From Salipaludibacillus keqinensis (GTDB lineage: Bacteria; Bacillota; Bacilli; Bacillales; Salisediminibacteriaceae), in contig NZ_PDOD01000004.1 of assembly GCF_003226325.1 (NCBI RefSeq), positions 62,001-126,000 of the forward strand: a DNA stretch of 64,000 nucleotides. Direction: 5' to 3'. Made by a program: the position numbers and the translations under genes. Positions 34,474 through 43,204 of the stretch are shown here, piece by piece. The notes beneath the pieces are model-generated. The model was not told the origin of the DNA. It did no database searches and saw nothing but the letters and a program-made list of their open reading frames with translations. Positions within the stretch are counted from its first letter, which is position 1; every line of letters begins with the position of its first letter.

Positions 34474-35790
34474 ATGGATCGTTATTTTCGTTTTGATGAA
34501 TTAGGGACTAATTATAAGAGAGAAATTCTCGGTGGGATCACCACTTTTCTTGCCATGGCTTACATCTTATTTGTAAATCCAAATGTTTTAGAGCCAACAG
34601 GTATGGACACAGGGGCGATATATGTTGCCACAGCACTAGCTGCAGCAATCGGTACAATTATTATGGGGCTCATTGCCAAGTATCCAATAGCATTGGCACC
34701 AGGAATGGGTTTAAATGCGTTTTTCACTTATTCTGTCGTGTTGGGCATGGGAATACCTTGGGAAACAGCTCTTCTAGGTGTTTTTGTATCTGGTATTATT
34801 TTTATCATTATTACTTTAGTTGGGATTCGAGAATTTATCATCAACGCCATTCCTGCAGAATTAAAGTTTGCAGCAGGGGCCGGAATTGGGCTTTTCATAG
34901 CATTTATCGGATTGCAAAATGCAGGCATCGTCGTAGGATCAGAGGCGACTCTTGTTGAAATTGGAAATCTTGCCAATCCAACCACGTTATTAGCTGTATT
35001 CGGTGTTATTATTACAGTGGTGTTTATGAGTTTAGGGCTTCGTGGTGGGATTTTTTACGGTATGATCGTCACAGCCATTGTGGGGATGATTTTCTCTGTC
35101 ATTCCGTTGCCGGCAGGGAGCCCCATTGGATCGATTCCAAGTTTAGCGCCAACATTTGGGGCCGCGTTCAGCCCGTTTGGTGAAATGGCTTTAGGAGAAA
35201 TTTTCACATTACAATTAATGATCGTCATTTTGACTTTCTTGTTTGTTGACTTTTTCGATACGGCCGGAACATTATACGCCGTAGCGAATCAAGCTGGATT
35301 TGTGAAGGATAACAAGCTTCCACGGGCGCAGCGTGCCTTGCTTGCCGATTCATCAGCAACGTCTATCGGTGCGATCTTAGGAACATCGACTACAACAGCT
35401 TACATTGAGTCTACATCAGGGATTGCTGCTGGTGCGAGAACTGGATTTGCTTCACTAGTAACAGGGGTGTTATTTTTAATCGCATTATTGTTCTCGCCTC
35501 TTCTTGTAGTGGTGACAGCTGAAGTAACAGCTCCAGCTCTGATCGTCGTAGGTGTATTGATGGCAGGTGCTTTATCCAACATCGATTGGAAAAAATTCGA
35601 GGTGGCTGTACCTGCATTTTTCACAGTGATTGCGATGCCTTTAACCTATAGTATTGCTACGGGGATAGCGCTCGGTTTTATCATGTATCCAATCACGATG
35701 GTGTGTAAAGGACGTTATAAAGAAGTTCATCCGATTATGTATGTATTGCTCGTTGTGTTTGTATTGTATTTTGTTTATTTAGGTGAATAG
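34474..35790 (+). CDS. pbuG: Hypoxanthine/guanine permease
   Basis: 438-residue membrane permease of the AzgA/NCS2-like purine group, taking up hypoxanthine and guanine. It begins like B. subtilis PbuG (FRFDELGTNYKREILGG), carries the APGMGLNAFF and DFFDTAGTLYAVANQAG signatures and GTSTTTAYIESTSG, and has about 12-14 membrane segments. The start at 34474 fits both the homologue and AAAGGGAG upstream; in-frame ATGs at 34450 and 34465 are less likely. It is under PurR and riboswitch control, matching a salvage role beside guaA. Confidence 0.95.
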   Translation: MDRYFRFDELGTNYKREILGGITTFLAMAYILFVNPNVLEPTGMDTGAIYVATALAAAIGTIIMGLIAKYPIALAPGMGLNAFFTYSVVLGMGIPWETALLGVFVSGIIFIIITLVGIREFIINAIPAELKFAAGAGIGLFIAFIGLQNAGIVVGSEATLVEIGNLANPTTLLAVFGVIITVVFMSLGLRGGIFYGMIVTAIVGMIFSVIPLPAGSPIGSIPSLAPTFGAAFSPFGEMALGEIFTLQLMIVILTFLFVDFFDTAGTLYAVANQAGFVKDNKLPRAQRALLADSSATSIGAILGTSTTTAYIESTSGIAAGARTGFASLVTGVLFLIALLFSPLLVVVTAEVTAPALIVVGVLMAGALSNIDWKKFEVAVPAFFTVIAMPLTYSIATGIALGFIMYPITMVCKGRYKEVHPIMYVLLVVFVLYFVYLGE

Positions 35791-35808
35791 CATAGATATA
35801 AGGCGCTC

Positions 35809-35837
35809 TTCTTCAACGAAGGAGGGCGCTTTTTTTG
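35809..35837 (+). terminator. Terminator after pbuG
   Basis: AGGCGCTC-TTC / GAAG-GGGCGCTT stem followed by seven T residues. Confidence 0.85.
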
Positions 35838-36011
35838 TATGGGAAATCCATCGTTAAGGACGTTGCGTATATCCTGAGGCTGTAAAAGTAACGGCGTTTT
35901 CGATTAGTTGACTTAAATTATACTGGTGAGAAGAAAGAATTAAGCATGAAAAAGAAGAAATTGAGACATTCTAAAGGAAAGTTATGCCACCAATGAAGAG
36001 GAGGTCTTCCC

Positions 36012-37091
36012 TTGCCAGCGATTGTTTCAGTCAGTACAGAAATGCCTCCGTATGAGATGAACCAACAAGAAACGAGAGAGCTTGTTTACGATCTGTTTTC
36101 AGCTTCCGTATCCCAGATTGATCGTTTAATTAAAATATTCGACCACAGCGGGATCGATAGCCGTCAATTCATGGCTCCGAAATCATGGTATCTCGAATCT
36201 CATACATTTGCAGAAAAAAATGCACTATATGTAGATTCAGCGGTAGATTTAGGGGTGAAAGCAATTCGTTCCTGCCTAAAAGGGACGAACGAACGGATAT
36301 CATGCCATCTTGAAGAGATTGATGCTTTCATTTATATTTCCAGTTCAGGTATATCCACACCAACAATTGATGCCAAAATCATGAATAAGTTATCCTTCTC
36401 CCCCCATGTGAAAAGAATTCCGATTTGGGGGTTAGGATGTGCAGGAGGAGCTGCTGGCCTAAGCAGAGCTTATGACTTCTGCAAGGCATATCCGAAAGCG
36501 AAAGTTCTGGTTCTTTGCACTGAATTTTGCAGTTTAACCTTTGCAAAAGATGACCGATCTAAAAGTAACTTAGTAGGGACCTCTCTTTTTGGCGATGGCG
36601 TAGCTTGTGCATTAGTAGCTGGGGATCAAGTTGATTTAAAAGAAAACAGACTTCCGTATATTGAGGGAACTCAATCGACATTCATGCCTGATTCAGAAGA
36701 CATCATGGGATGGGATCTTCAAGAAGATGGGCTTCATGTGATTTTTTCAAGAGACATTCCTAACGTTATTGAAAAGTGGCTCAAACCGAATGTGGAAATG
36801 TTTTTATCATCCATGGCGGTAGAGTTTAATGATATAAATGCTTTTGTTGCTCATCCAGGTGGGAAGAAAGTGTTAACGGCGTATGAATTTGCTCTAGGTT
36901 ATACAGAGGAGATGACGGAATTACCGAGAAAGGTTTTAAGAAGTCACGGAAATATGTCTTCGCCTACGGTTCTGTATGTATTGAAAGAATTTATGGAGCA
37001 GTCATATGAAGAAGGCGAAAAGGGTTTGCTTACAGCTTTAGGACCTGGGTTTAGCTCAGAGCTTCTACTTTTGAATTGGAGGACGTTGTAG
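36012..37091 (+). CDS. bpsA: Type III polyketide synthase (BpsA-like)
   Basis: 359-residue chalcone/stilbene-synthase-like enzyme that extends long-chain acyl-CoA with malonyl-CoA to alkylpyrones or alkylresorcinol-type products. Catalytic Cys143 is in WGLGCAGG, His in AHPGGKK and Asn in SHGNMSS. It starts at TTG behind AGAGGAGGT. The methyltransferase-like gene bpsB begins two bases after its stop, the same arrangement as B. subtilis bpsAB. Products are membrane lipids of unknown role. Confidence 0.92.
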   Translation: MPAIVSVSTEMPPYEMNQQETRELVYDLFSASVSQIDRLIKIFDHSGIDSRQFMAPKSWYLESHTFAEKNALYVDSAVDLGVKAIRSCLKGTNERISCHLEEIDAFIYISSSGISTPTIDAKIMNKLSFSPHVKRIPIWGLGCAGGAAGLSRAYDFCKAYPKAKVLVLCTEFCSLTFAKDDRSKSNLVGTSLFGDGVACALVAGDQVDLKENRLPYIEGTQSTFMPDSEDIMGWDLQEDGLHVIFSRDIPNVIEKWLKPNVEMFLSSMAVEFNDINAFVAHPGGKKVLTAYEFALGYTEEMTELPRKVLRSHGNMSSPTVLYVLKEFMEQSYEEGEKGLLTALGPGFSSELLLLNWRTL

Positions 37092-37093
37092 TC

Positions 37094-37624
37094 ATGGTGT
37101 TTTCCGTGCTGTGGACAATCGTGGTTGTACAGAGAGTGATGGAATTGGCTTATGCGAAAAGAAATGAGAGATGGATGCGAGAAAGAGGAGCGATTGAGTA
37201 CGGCCAAAGTCATTACAAGTGGATCGTTTTCATTCATGTTGGCTTTTTCGTGGTGTTGTTGATGGAATGGTTCGTTGGTGTCGGAGCGTTGCACCCATTT
37301 TGGCCTGCATTAACCGGTATCTTCCTTATCTTACAAGGCATGCGCATAGGGGTCCTTGTCTCATTAGGGCGATTTTGGAATACGAAAATATTAGTGATCC
37401 CAGGTGAAAAACTAGTTTCAAAAGGCTTGTATCGTGGGAGGCTTAGGCACCCAAACTATCTCATTGTATCCATGGAGTTATTTCTCTTCCCGTTAATCTT
37501 TCAGGCTTACTTCACAGCGATATTATTCACAGTGATCAATACACTCTTTCTATTGTTCGTGCGAATTCCAGTTGAAGAAGAAGCATTAGGAGTCACCGGA
37601 AGCCCATCAGTATTGAAAGAATAA
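37094..37624 (+). CDS. bpsB: Isoprenylcysteine-methyltransferase-family protein (BpsB-like)
   Basis: 176-residue membrane protein of the ICMT family with about four hydrophobic segments and the conserved C-terminal GLYRGRLRHPNY and RIPVEEEAL motifs for S-adenosylmethionine binding. In B. subtilis BpsB methylates the pyrones made by BpsA. The ATG at 37094 is chosen; GGAGG lies 11 bases upstream inside the bpsA end. A TTG at 37076 is possible but would overlap that site. Translationally coupled to bpsA. Confidence 0.87.
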   Translation: MVFSVLWTIVVVQRVMELAYAKRNERWMRERGAIEYGQSHYKWIVFIHVGFFVVLLMEWFVGVGALHPFWPALTGIFLILQGMRIGVLVSLGRFWNTKILVIPGEKLVSKGLYRGRLRHPNYLIVSMELFLFPLIFQAYFTAILFTVINTLFLLFVRIPVEEEALGVTGSPSVLKE

Positions 37625-37657
37625 GGCTAAAACATGGAGAATATTAAAGAAAAACAA

Positions 37658-37708
37658 AAAGGTCAAAAAAGATCAAACTTCTGTCTTGATCTTTTTTGAC
37701 CTTTGTTT
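37658..37708 (+). terminator. 19-bp inverted repeat: bpsB terminator and part of the clpE promoter region
   Basis: AAAGGTCAAAAAAGATCAA and TTGATCTTTTTTGACCTTT pair perfectly around a nine-base loop, followed by GTTTTA. Each arm contains a GGTCAAA CtsR half-site, and the right arm holds the -35 of clpE. Confidence 0.8.
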
Positions 37709-37714
37709 TATACT
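37686..37714 (+). promoter_or_regulatory. Sigma-A promoter of clpE
   Basis: TTGATC, 17-base spacer, TATACT. The -35 lies in the right arm of the 19-bp inverted repeat. Confidence 0.75.
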
Positions 37715-37727
37715 GAAGTCATTAAAA

Positions 37728-37750
37728 GGTCAAAGATAGTCAAAGTCAAA
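37728..37750 (+). promoter_or_regulatory. CtsR operator of clpE
   Basis: GGTCAAAGATAGTCAAA matches the CtsR heptad consensus GGTCAAA-NAN-RGTCAAA exactly, and a further GTCAAA follows in phase. It lies just downstream of the -10. Confidence 0.93.
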
Positions 37751-37774
37751 CTATCAGATAAAGGAGGAAATAAA

Positions 37775-39811
37775 ATGACATGTCAACAGTGCAATCAGAA
37801 GGAAGCGACAATTTTTTGGAAGGTATCGGTGAATGGTCAGGAACAATCTGCACAGTTATGTTCTCAGTGTTATCAAACGTTAAGTCAGAACACGATTCAT
37901 TCAGCAGGACCATCCAATTTGTCAGGGCGAGCAAACAAATCGGAAAGTCATTCAAACCCAGTGCAACAACCAGACCAAGAACAGAAGTCAGGAATCTTAG
38001 AAAAGTACGGGAGAGAGCTGACCGAACTTGCGAAAAAAGGATTAATCGACCCTGTCATTGGCAGAGAAAATGAAATCACTCAAGTTGCAGAAGTGCTTAA
38101 TCGGAGAAATAAAAATAATCCGGTGTTGGTTGGTGAGCCAGGAGTAGGGAAAACGGCGATAGCTGAAGGACTTGCTCTAAAGATCAATGAGGGGAGCGTA
38201 CCTGCGAAATTGCAAGGAAAAAAGCTAATATCATTGGATGTAGCCTCACTCATGTCAGGCACAAGCTACCGCGGTCAGTTTGAAGAAAAGGTCAAACAAC
38301 TCATTGAGGAATTAGAACAAGATACAGATATTATTCTATTTATCGATGAAATTCATCAGCTTGTAGGTGCAGGAAAAACAGAAGGTTCCACAGACGCTGG
38401 TAATATATTGAAGCCTGCGCTTGCAGGAGGACAAATTCAAGTAATTGGCGCAACGACATATAATGAGTATCGCATCATCGAAAAAGATGCAGCTCTAGAG
38501 CGTCGTTTTGAACCGGTTCATGTGAAAGAGCCTAATGTAGAAGATATGATTGAGATCTTAAAAGGATTGGCGCCAAAATATGAAGCGTATCATGGCGTAA
38601 CGTATCCTGAGGAAGTCCTTGAAGCGTGTGCCAAATTATCTCATCGCTATATTCAAGATCGACGATTACCAGACAAAGCGATTGATCTCATGGATGTGTC
38701 AGGGGCAAAGCTAAATTTACATGAAGGATCAGGAAACAAAGATGAAATAGAAGCTCGTTTAGCTAAAATTGAGAAAGAGAAGCAAGAAGCAGCTGAGAAA
38801 GAAAATTATGAACAAGCTGCGAAACTTCGCCAAGAAGAACTGAAATTACAGGAGCGAATGAAAAACATTTCAGAACGTGAATTAGTTGTTCAAGTAGCTC
38901 ATATTCAAAAAATTATTGAACAAAAAACGGGTATTCCAGTACAGAAGCTTGAACAAGCTGAACAGGAAAAGCTCCAGCATTTACAAGGAAATTTAGAAGC
39001 AAAAGTCATTGGTCAAAAAGAAGCTGTCACTGCAGTCACAAAAGCAGTCCGTCGTGGACGAGCTGGTTTCAGAAGAGAAGGACGTCCTATGGCATCGTTT
39101 ATGTTTCACGGTCAAACAGGGGTGGGCAAAACGGAGTTAACTAGAGCTTTGGCAGAAGAGATGTTTGGTGACCGAGAGGCTATGTTAAGGCTGGATATGA
39201 GTGAATTCATGGAAAAGCATAGTGTATCTAAGCTGATAGGTTCTCCGCCAGGCTATGTGGGACACGAAGATGCAGGTCAGTTAACAGAATTAGTCCGACG
39301 CAGACCCTATGCGATTATTCTCTTGGATGAAATGGAAAAAGCCCATCCCGATGTTCAGCATATGTTCTTGCAAGTGCTAGAAGATGGTCGATTAACTGAT
39401 AGTCATGGTCGGACAGTAAGTTTTAAAGACACGATCCTTGTAATGACTACGAATGCCAATCCTTTGGATGCCTACTTCAAGCGGGAGTTTATGAACCGCC
39501 TAGATCGAATTGTTCAATTCAAAGCGTTGAAAAAAGAGGAGCTAAAAGCGATTACGAAGCTCATGTTAAATGAAGTCATTGAACAGAGTCAGAAGCAAGG
39601 TATTACTCTATCTATTACTGATCGTGCTATCGAAACTCTGGCGGAGTTAGGTTACGATCCTAAATATGGAGCTAGGCCTCTTCGCAGAACCATTCAAGAG
39701 CAAGTAGAAGATCGGATTGTCGACCTCATTATGGAGAAGGAAAAAGTAACCATGTGTACAGTGGATGCAATTGAAGGAGAGATTAACATTATTACAGAAA
39801 ACAAAAAGTAG
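37775..39811 (+). CDS. clpE: ATP-dependent Clp protease ATPase ClpE
   Basis: 678-residue Hsp100 ATPase that unfolds proteins for ClpP in heat stress. An N-terminal zinc finger (Cys3, Cys6, Cys29, Cys32) marks it as ClpE. Two AAA+ modules follow, with Walker A GEPGVGKT and GQTGVGKT, a UVR-like middle segment (EQAAKLRQEELKLQE) and the SPPGYVGHE loop. The start at 37775 follows AAGGAGG and opens with the zinc finger; a longer upstream frame would run through the CtsR operator. Regulated by CtsR. clpE does not lie here in B. subtilis, so it was inserted between pbuG and yebE relative to that genome. Confidence 0.95.
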   Translation: MTCQQCNQKEATIFWKVSVNGQEQSAQLCSQCYQTLSQNTIHSAGPSNLSGRANKSESHSNPVQQPDQEQKSGILEKYGRELTELAKKGLIDPVIGRENEITQVAEVLNRRNKNNPVLVGEPGVGKTAIAEGLALKINEGSVPAKLQGKKLISLDVASLMSGTSYRGQFEEKVKQLIEELEQDTDIILFIDEIHQLVGAGKTEGSTDAGNILKPALAGGQIQVIGATTYNEYRIIEKDAALERRFEPVHVKEPNVEDMIEILKGLAPKYEAYHGVTYPEEVLEACAKLSHRYIQDRRLPDKAIDLMDVSGAKLNLHEGSGNKDEIEARLAKIEKEKQEAAEKENYEQAAKLRQEELKLQERMKNISERELVVQVAHIQKIIEQKTGIPVQKLEQAEQEKLQHLQGNLEAKVIGQKEAVTAVTKAVRRGRAGFRREGRPMASFMFHGQTGVGKTELTRALAEEMFGDREAMLRLDMSEFMEKHSVSKLIGSPPGYVGHEDAGQLTELVRRRPYAIILLDEMEKAHPDVQHMFLQVLEDGRLTDSHGRTVSFKDTILVMTTNANPLDAYFKREFMNRLDRIVQFKALKKEELKAITKLMLNEVIEQSQKQGITLSITDRAIETLAELGYDPKYGARPLRRTIQEQVEDRIVDLIMEKEKVTMCTVDAIEGEINIITENKK

Positions 39812-39821
39812 ATCATAGGCG

Positions 39822-39862
39822 AGCCTGAATGAAGCTGTAAAAGCTTTGTTTAGGCTTTTTTA
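39822..39862 (+). terminator. Terminator after clpE
   Basis: AGCCTGAA...AGCT / AAGCT...TTTAGGCT stem followed by TTTTTT. Confidence 0.82.
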
Positions 39863-40167
39863 GTTAAAAAATGTGTTTAGTCAGGGTCCGTTATAAAAGG
39901 GTGAGCTAATAAATACATAAGGCCGTAAGCATGGGATTATTTAAGCATATAAAAGTGGTTGAATGTAATCTGACGAAAAAGTGTAAACAATGTCGATAAT
40001 TGTGGAATATTTTGGATATGTTTCTATATCTTTTTTTGGAAATTGGGTTTAAAATTACAAGGAAATAGATGATATAGAAAGATAAAGGTTGATTATCATT
40101 ATATAAATCGAATATATGATGATTTAAGATATATTACACTCTAATATCAAGATTTATGGAGGGTTTA
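39863..40167. other. AT-rich spacer before yebE
   Basis: No gene. TTGATT at 40089 with TATATG 18 bases downstream is a weak promoter candidate for yebE. A Fur/PerR-like TGATTATCATTATAT at about 40090 overlaps it, but AT-richness makes chance likely. Confidence 0.35.
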
Positions 40168-40710
40168 ATGGTGCTTGCGACGATCATGGATCAAGTGGTG
40201 GGAATGATTGTGATTATTTTCGTGATCAATATTGTATACGTTACCTTGTTTACAATGCGGATGATATTAACATTGAAAGGACAGCGCTATTTTGCCGCAG
40301 CAACGAGCATGATTGAGATTATTATTTATATTATAGGATTAGGAATTGTCTTGGATAATTTAGATCGAATTGAAAATGTGGTTGCCTACGCTGTCGGCTA
40401 TGCAATCGGTGTTCTTGTAGGAATGAGGATTGAAGAAAAACTGGCATTAGGGTATATTACAGTTAATGTGATTACGAGAGAATACGAGCACGATATCCCG
40501 AACCGCCTCCGCGATCAAGGATATGGGGTTACCAATTGGGTGGCCTACGGTCGTGAAGGAGAACGGTTGATGATGGAAATCCTTACCTCCCGTAAATCTG
40601 AAGGGAAACTGTATCAGATGGTAAAGACGTTGGACCCACAAGCGTTTATTATCTCTCATGAAACGAAAGCATTTTTCGGAGGTTTTTGGCTTAAAGGAGT
40701 GAAACGATAG
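40168..40710 (+). CDS. yebE: UPF0316/DUF2179 membrane protein (YebE-like)
   Basis: 180 residues: three hydrophobic segments in the first 95 residues, then a cytoplasmic ferredoxin-like DUF2179 domain ([15 protein letters not shown]..., [15 protein letters not shown]). The function of the family is not established. The start is uncertain between ATG 40168 and GTG 40171, since GGAGGG sits close; an ATG at 40156 overlaps it. yebG follows four bases later, as in B. subtilis. Confidence 0.87.
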   Translation: MVLATIMDQVVGMIVIIFVINIVYVTLFTMRMILTLKGQRYFAAATSMIEIIIYIIGLGIVLDNLDRIENVVAYAVGYAIGVLVGMRIEEKLALGYITVNVITREYEHDIPNRLRDQGYGVTNWVAYGREGERLMMEILTSRKSEGKLYQMVKTLDPQAFIISHETKAFFGGFWLKGVKR

Positions 40711-40714
40711 GTAT

Positions 40715-40921
40715 ATGGCAAAAAAGAAGAAACAGCGTTTTTACGTAGAAGAAAATGAAACAATCGACCAATGTCTGGCCCGAATGAAGAAAGAAAACTA
40801 CATCCCAGTGCGCCGAATGGAGGAACCTGTTTTAAAGGAAGTCAAAGGCGGAAAGAAGAACGATGTAGAAGTAGCGTATCAACGAATTGTCTTTGAGGGA
40901 AAACTGATAGATGATAACTAA
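40715..40921 (+). CDS. yebG: NETI-motif protein (YebG-like)
   Basis: 68-residue basic protein with the ENETIDQCLARM motif that defines the NETI family and RIVFEGKLID near the end. It is small, soluble and of unknown function. Its place between yebE and the pur operon is conserved in Bacillus. A strong terminator follows. Confidence 0.87.
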   Translation: MAKKKKQRFYVEENETIDQCLARMKKENYIPVRRMEEPVLKEVKGGKKNDVEVAYQRIVFEGKLIDDN

Positions 40922-40932
40922 TGATGTAGATC

Positions 40933-40968
40933 AACCCCCCAGCTATGACGAACGCTGGGGGGTTTTAG
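40933..40968 (+). terminator. Terminator after yebG
   Basis: Perfect stem AACCCCCCAGC / GCTGGGGGGTT followed by TTTAG. Confidence 0.9.
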
Positions 40969-40982
40969 AGTGAAATCTTCTT

Positions 40983-41100
40983 CTATGCTGAAAAAAAGGT
41001 AACCTATGCACAAAAACAAGGCATCAATGCTGAAAAAACGTAGTTCTATGCACAAAAACAGTACATCAATGCTGAAATACATTGTTCTATGCGCAAAGCA
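40983..41100 (+). repeat. 21-nt periodic repeat, family A, locus 2
   Basis: CTATG or CAATG cores begin at 40983, 41004, 41025, 41046, 41067 and 41087 (five steps of 21, 21, 21, 21 and 20). Units alternate between GCTGAAAAAA and GCACAAAAAC types, the same two types as at 15956-16020. Confidence 0.88.
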
Positions 41101-41178
41101 TCCAATCCTGCCCTAAAAATAACCCGTAAACCAATGTTTTTGACAAATGTCCACGTGAAAAGAACACGATCGGAGGCT

Positions 41179-41222
41179 AATTCCGAACAATTATCTGGAA
41201 ATACTTTTAAATGTTCGAAAAC
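41179..41222 (+). promoter_or_regulatory. PurR box pair of the pur operon
   Basis: AATTCCGAACAAT (41179-41191) matches the PurBox consensus AWWWCCGAACWWT exactly. An inverted, less perfect box AATGTTCGAAAAC lies at 41210-41222. Their centres are 29 bases apart, ending just before the -35. PurR binds such pairs and is released by PRPP. Confidence 0.85.
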
Positions 41223-41224
41223 CG

Positions 41225-41253
41225 TTGACTCTCCCAGCGCCTATTGTTATGAT
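41225..41253 (+). promoter_or_regulatory. Sigma-A promoter of the pur operon
   Basis: TTGACT, 17-base spacer, TATGAT. Confidence 0.88.
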
Positions 41254-41274
41254 GAATACAACAAACAAATACGT

Positions 41275-41347
41275 GACCTCATATAATATAGGGGATAGGG
41301 CCCAAAAGTTTCTACCTGCTTACCGTAAATAAGCAGACTATGAGGGA
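41275..41347 (+). ncRNA. Guanine riboswitch aptamer upstream of purE
   Basis: P1 arms ACCTCATA and TATGAGGG enclose TAATATAGGGGATAGGG, GTTTCTACCTGC, TACCGTAAA and GCAGACTAT. The C in GACTAT gives guanine specificity. A terminator hairpin lies 105 bases downstream. Confidence 0.95.
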
Positions 41348-41451
41348 GATGGACACAAATGTACGCGATGAGAGGACAGATTAGCTTCACTGGACTCAAT
41401 TTTGTTTCGCTCAATTTCGATTGTGCGACAATCTAACATTGTATATCTACT

Positions 41452-41504
41452 AAACGTGTCTTATTGTCCCTCGTAGTGATCGGATGATAAGAGACGTTTT
41501 TTTA
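41452..41504 (+). terminator. Riboswitch-controlled terminator before purE
   Basis: AAACGTGTCTTAT / ATAAGAGACGTTT stem (one mismatch) followed by TTTTTT. Confidence 0.87.
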
Positions 41505-41571
41505 TTTTATCGAAAAACTTGGTATCATTGTAGTGGTGAAACTTTTGGAACAACTAACAGGAGGTTATTTA

Positions 41572-42057
41572 ATGACAGTTAAAGTTGGCGTGATTATGGG
41601 GTCTACTTCAGATTGGGAAACAATGAAATTCACAGCAGAAACGCTTAAGGAAATAGGCGTTCCCTTTGAAACGAAAGTCGTATCGGCTCACCGGACACCT
41701 GATTTAATGTTCGAATACGCAGAAACTGCTAGAGGACGAGGCCTTGAAGTCATTATCGCAGGGGCGGGCGGTGCCGCTCATCTTCCAGGAATGGTGGCAG
41801 CAAAGACAACGATTCCTGTCATCGGAGTCCCTGTGCAGTCCAAAGCACTTGACGGCATGGATTCTCTTCTCTCCATTGTTCAAATGCCAGCGGGGGTTCC
41901 CGTCGCGACAGTAGCTATTGGAAAAGCGGGAGCAACAAATGCAGCCCTTTTAGCGGCACAGCAACTATCCGTGTACGATGAGGAGATTCATCGGCGACTT
42001 GAGTTGCGTCGTGAGAAAAAGCGTCAAGAAGTGATGCAAGAAGGAGAGTTGACATGA
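41572..42057 (+). CDS. purE: N5-carboxyaminoimidazole ribonucleotide mutase
   Basis: 161-residue class I PurE that moves the carboxyl of N5-CAIR to give CAIR, step 6b of purine synthesis. GSTSDW, SAHRTPD and [12 protein letters not shown] motifs are present. The start at 41572 follows AGGAGGT; an earlier in-frame GTG has no ribosome site. First gene of the operon, behind PurR boxes and a guanine riboswitch. The stop overlaps purK (ATGA). Confidence 0.97.
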   Translation: MTVKVGVIMGSTSDWETMKFTAETLKEIGVPFETKVVSAHRTPDLMFEYAETARGRGLEVIIAGAGGAAHLPGMVAAKTTIPVIGVPVQSKALDGMDSLLSIVQMPAGVPVATVAIGKAGATNAALLAAQQLSVYDEEIHRRLELRREKKRQEVMQEGELT

Positions 42058-43190
42058 AAAATATGAGAATTGAACCAGGGCAGACAATTGGAATTCTCGG
42101 TGGCGGTCAGCTTGGACGAATGATGGCTTTATCGGCAAAAGAAATGGGTTATCGTGTTGCTGTACTTGAGCCGACACTTGATTCACCGTGTGGCCAAGTG
42201 GCAGATTATCAAGTGGAAGGCGCTTATGACGACTTAGAAGCTGCTGGAAAGCTGGCTGAAATATGCGACGTTCTCACCTATGAGTTTGAAAATATCGACT
42301 CGAAAACAGCTACTTGGTTAGAACAAAACATGTATCTTCCCCAGGGAAGTGACTTACTTGAAATCTCACAGGACCGTATTCATGAGAAGCAAGCTATCAA
42401 ATCATTTCAAGTTCCGGTCGTTCGGTATCGCTCAGTGGAAACAGCGAATGAACTGCAAAAAGCGAGAGAAGCACTTGGTCTTCCCGCTGTTTTGAAAACA
42501 GGGCGAGGTGGTTATGACGGAAAAGGTCAAGCCGTCATCCACACTAATAACGATATTCCTGAAGCTTGGAATGCACTGCAAGGAAAAGGGCCCTTCGTAT
42601 TAGAATCATGGGTTGATTTTGAAAGAGAACTTTCTGTCATTGTTACAAGGAGCACGACAGGAGAAATGATGACATTTCCGGTGGCAGAAAATGTCCATAA
42701 GAATGGGATTCTGCATCAGACTATCGTACCTGCACGAATCCCTTATGAAATCGAACAACAAGCGATTAAAGTGGCTACCCATTTAGCAGAGTCCTTTCAT
42801 TTAATAGGAACGTTGGCAGTGGAAATGTTCGTAACCGATGATCAGATGGTCTACGTCAATGAATTAGCACCGAGACCACACAATTCTGGTCATTTCTCGA
42901 TCAATGCTTGTGAGACTTCTCAGTTTGAGCAGCACATTCGCGCAATTTGTGGTTTGCCATTAGGAAGTACGAAGTTATTGAAGCCGGCAGTTATGGTCAA
43001 CATATTAGGCGAGCACACCGACTCCATTGTTGACGAATTGTCTAACCTTCCCGATGGACACCTGCACTTATATGGAAAGAAAGAATCTCGCCCTGGCCGA
43101 AAAATGGGCCACATCACATTTTTAACTAATGATATGGAACAAACATTGGAAGAAATTAATCAATCACCTGTTTGGAAAGAAGATAAATAA
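42054..43190 (+). CDS. purK: N5-carboxyaminoimidazole ribonucleotide synthase
   Basis: 378-residue ATP-grasp enzyme that makes N5-CAIR from AIR, ATP and bicarbonate. [12 protein letters not shown] marks the N-terminal fold, [13 protein letters not shown] the ATP-grasp loop and [12 protein letters not shown] the metal site. Overlaps purE by four bases. Confidence 0.97.
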   Translation: MKNMRIEPGQTIGILGGGQLGRMMALSAKEMGYRVAVLEPTLDSPCGQVADYQVEGAYDDLEAAGKLAEICDVLTYEFENIDSKTATWLEQNMYLPQGSDLLEISQDRIHEKQAIKSFQVPVVRYRSVETANELQKAREALGLPAVLKTGRGGYDGKGQAVIHTNNDIPEAWNALQGKGPFVLESWVDFERELSVIVTRSTTGEMMTFPVAENVHKNGILHQTIVPARIPYEIEQQAIKVATHLAESFHLIGTLAVEMFVTDDQMVYVNELAPRPHNSGHFSINACETSQFEQHIRAICGLPLGSTKLLKPAVMVNILGEHTDSIVDELSNLPDGHLHLYGKKESRPGRKMGHITFLTNDMEQTLEEINQSPVWKEDK

Positions 43191-43204
43191 TAGGAGGCAC
43201 ATCA

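Noticed and set aside
40088-40104. Fur or PerR box before yebE
   Set aside because: TGATTATCATTATAT matches either consensus at only 11 of 14 positions in very AT-rich DNA; no iron or peroxide gene follows.
40983-41100. CRISPR array
   Set aside because: Units are degenerate throughout, 21 bases with no separate unique spacers, and no cas genes are present. The same applies to the other 21-nt arrays.
41089-41286. 65-residue frame upstream of purE
   Set aside because: It covers the PurR boxes, the promoter and the riboswitch, and has no ribosome site.
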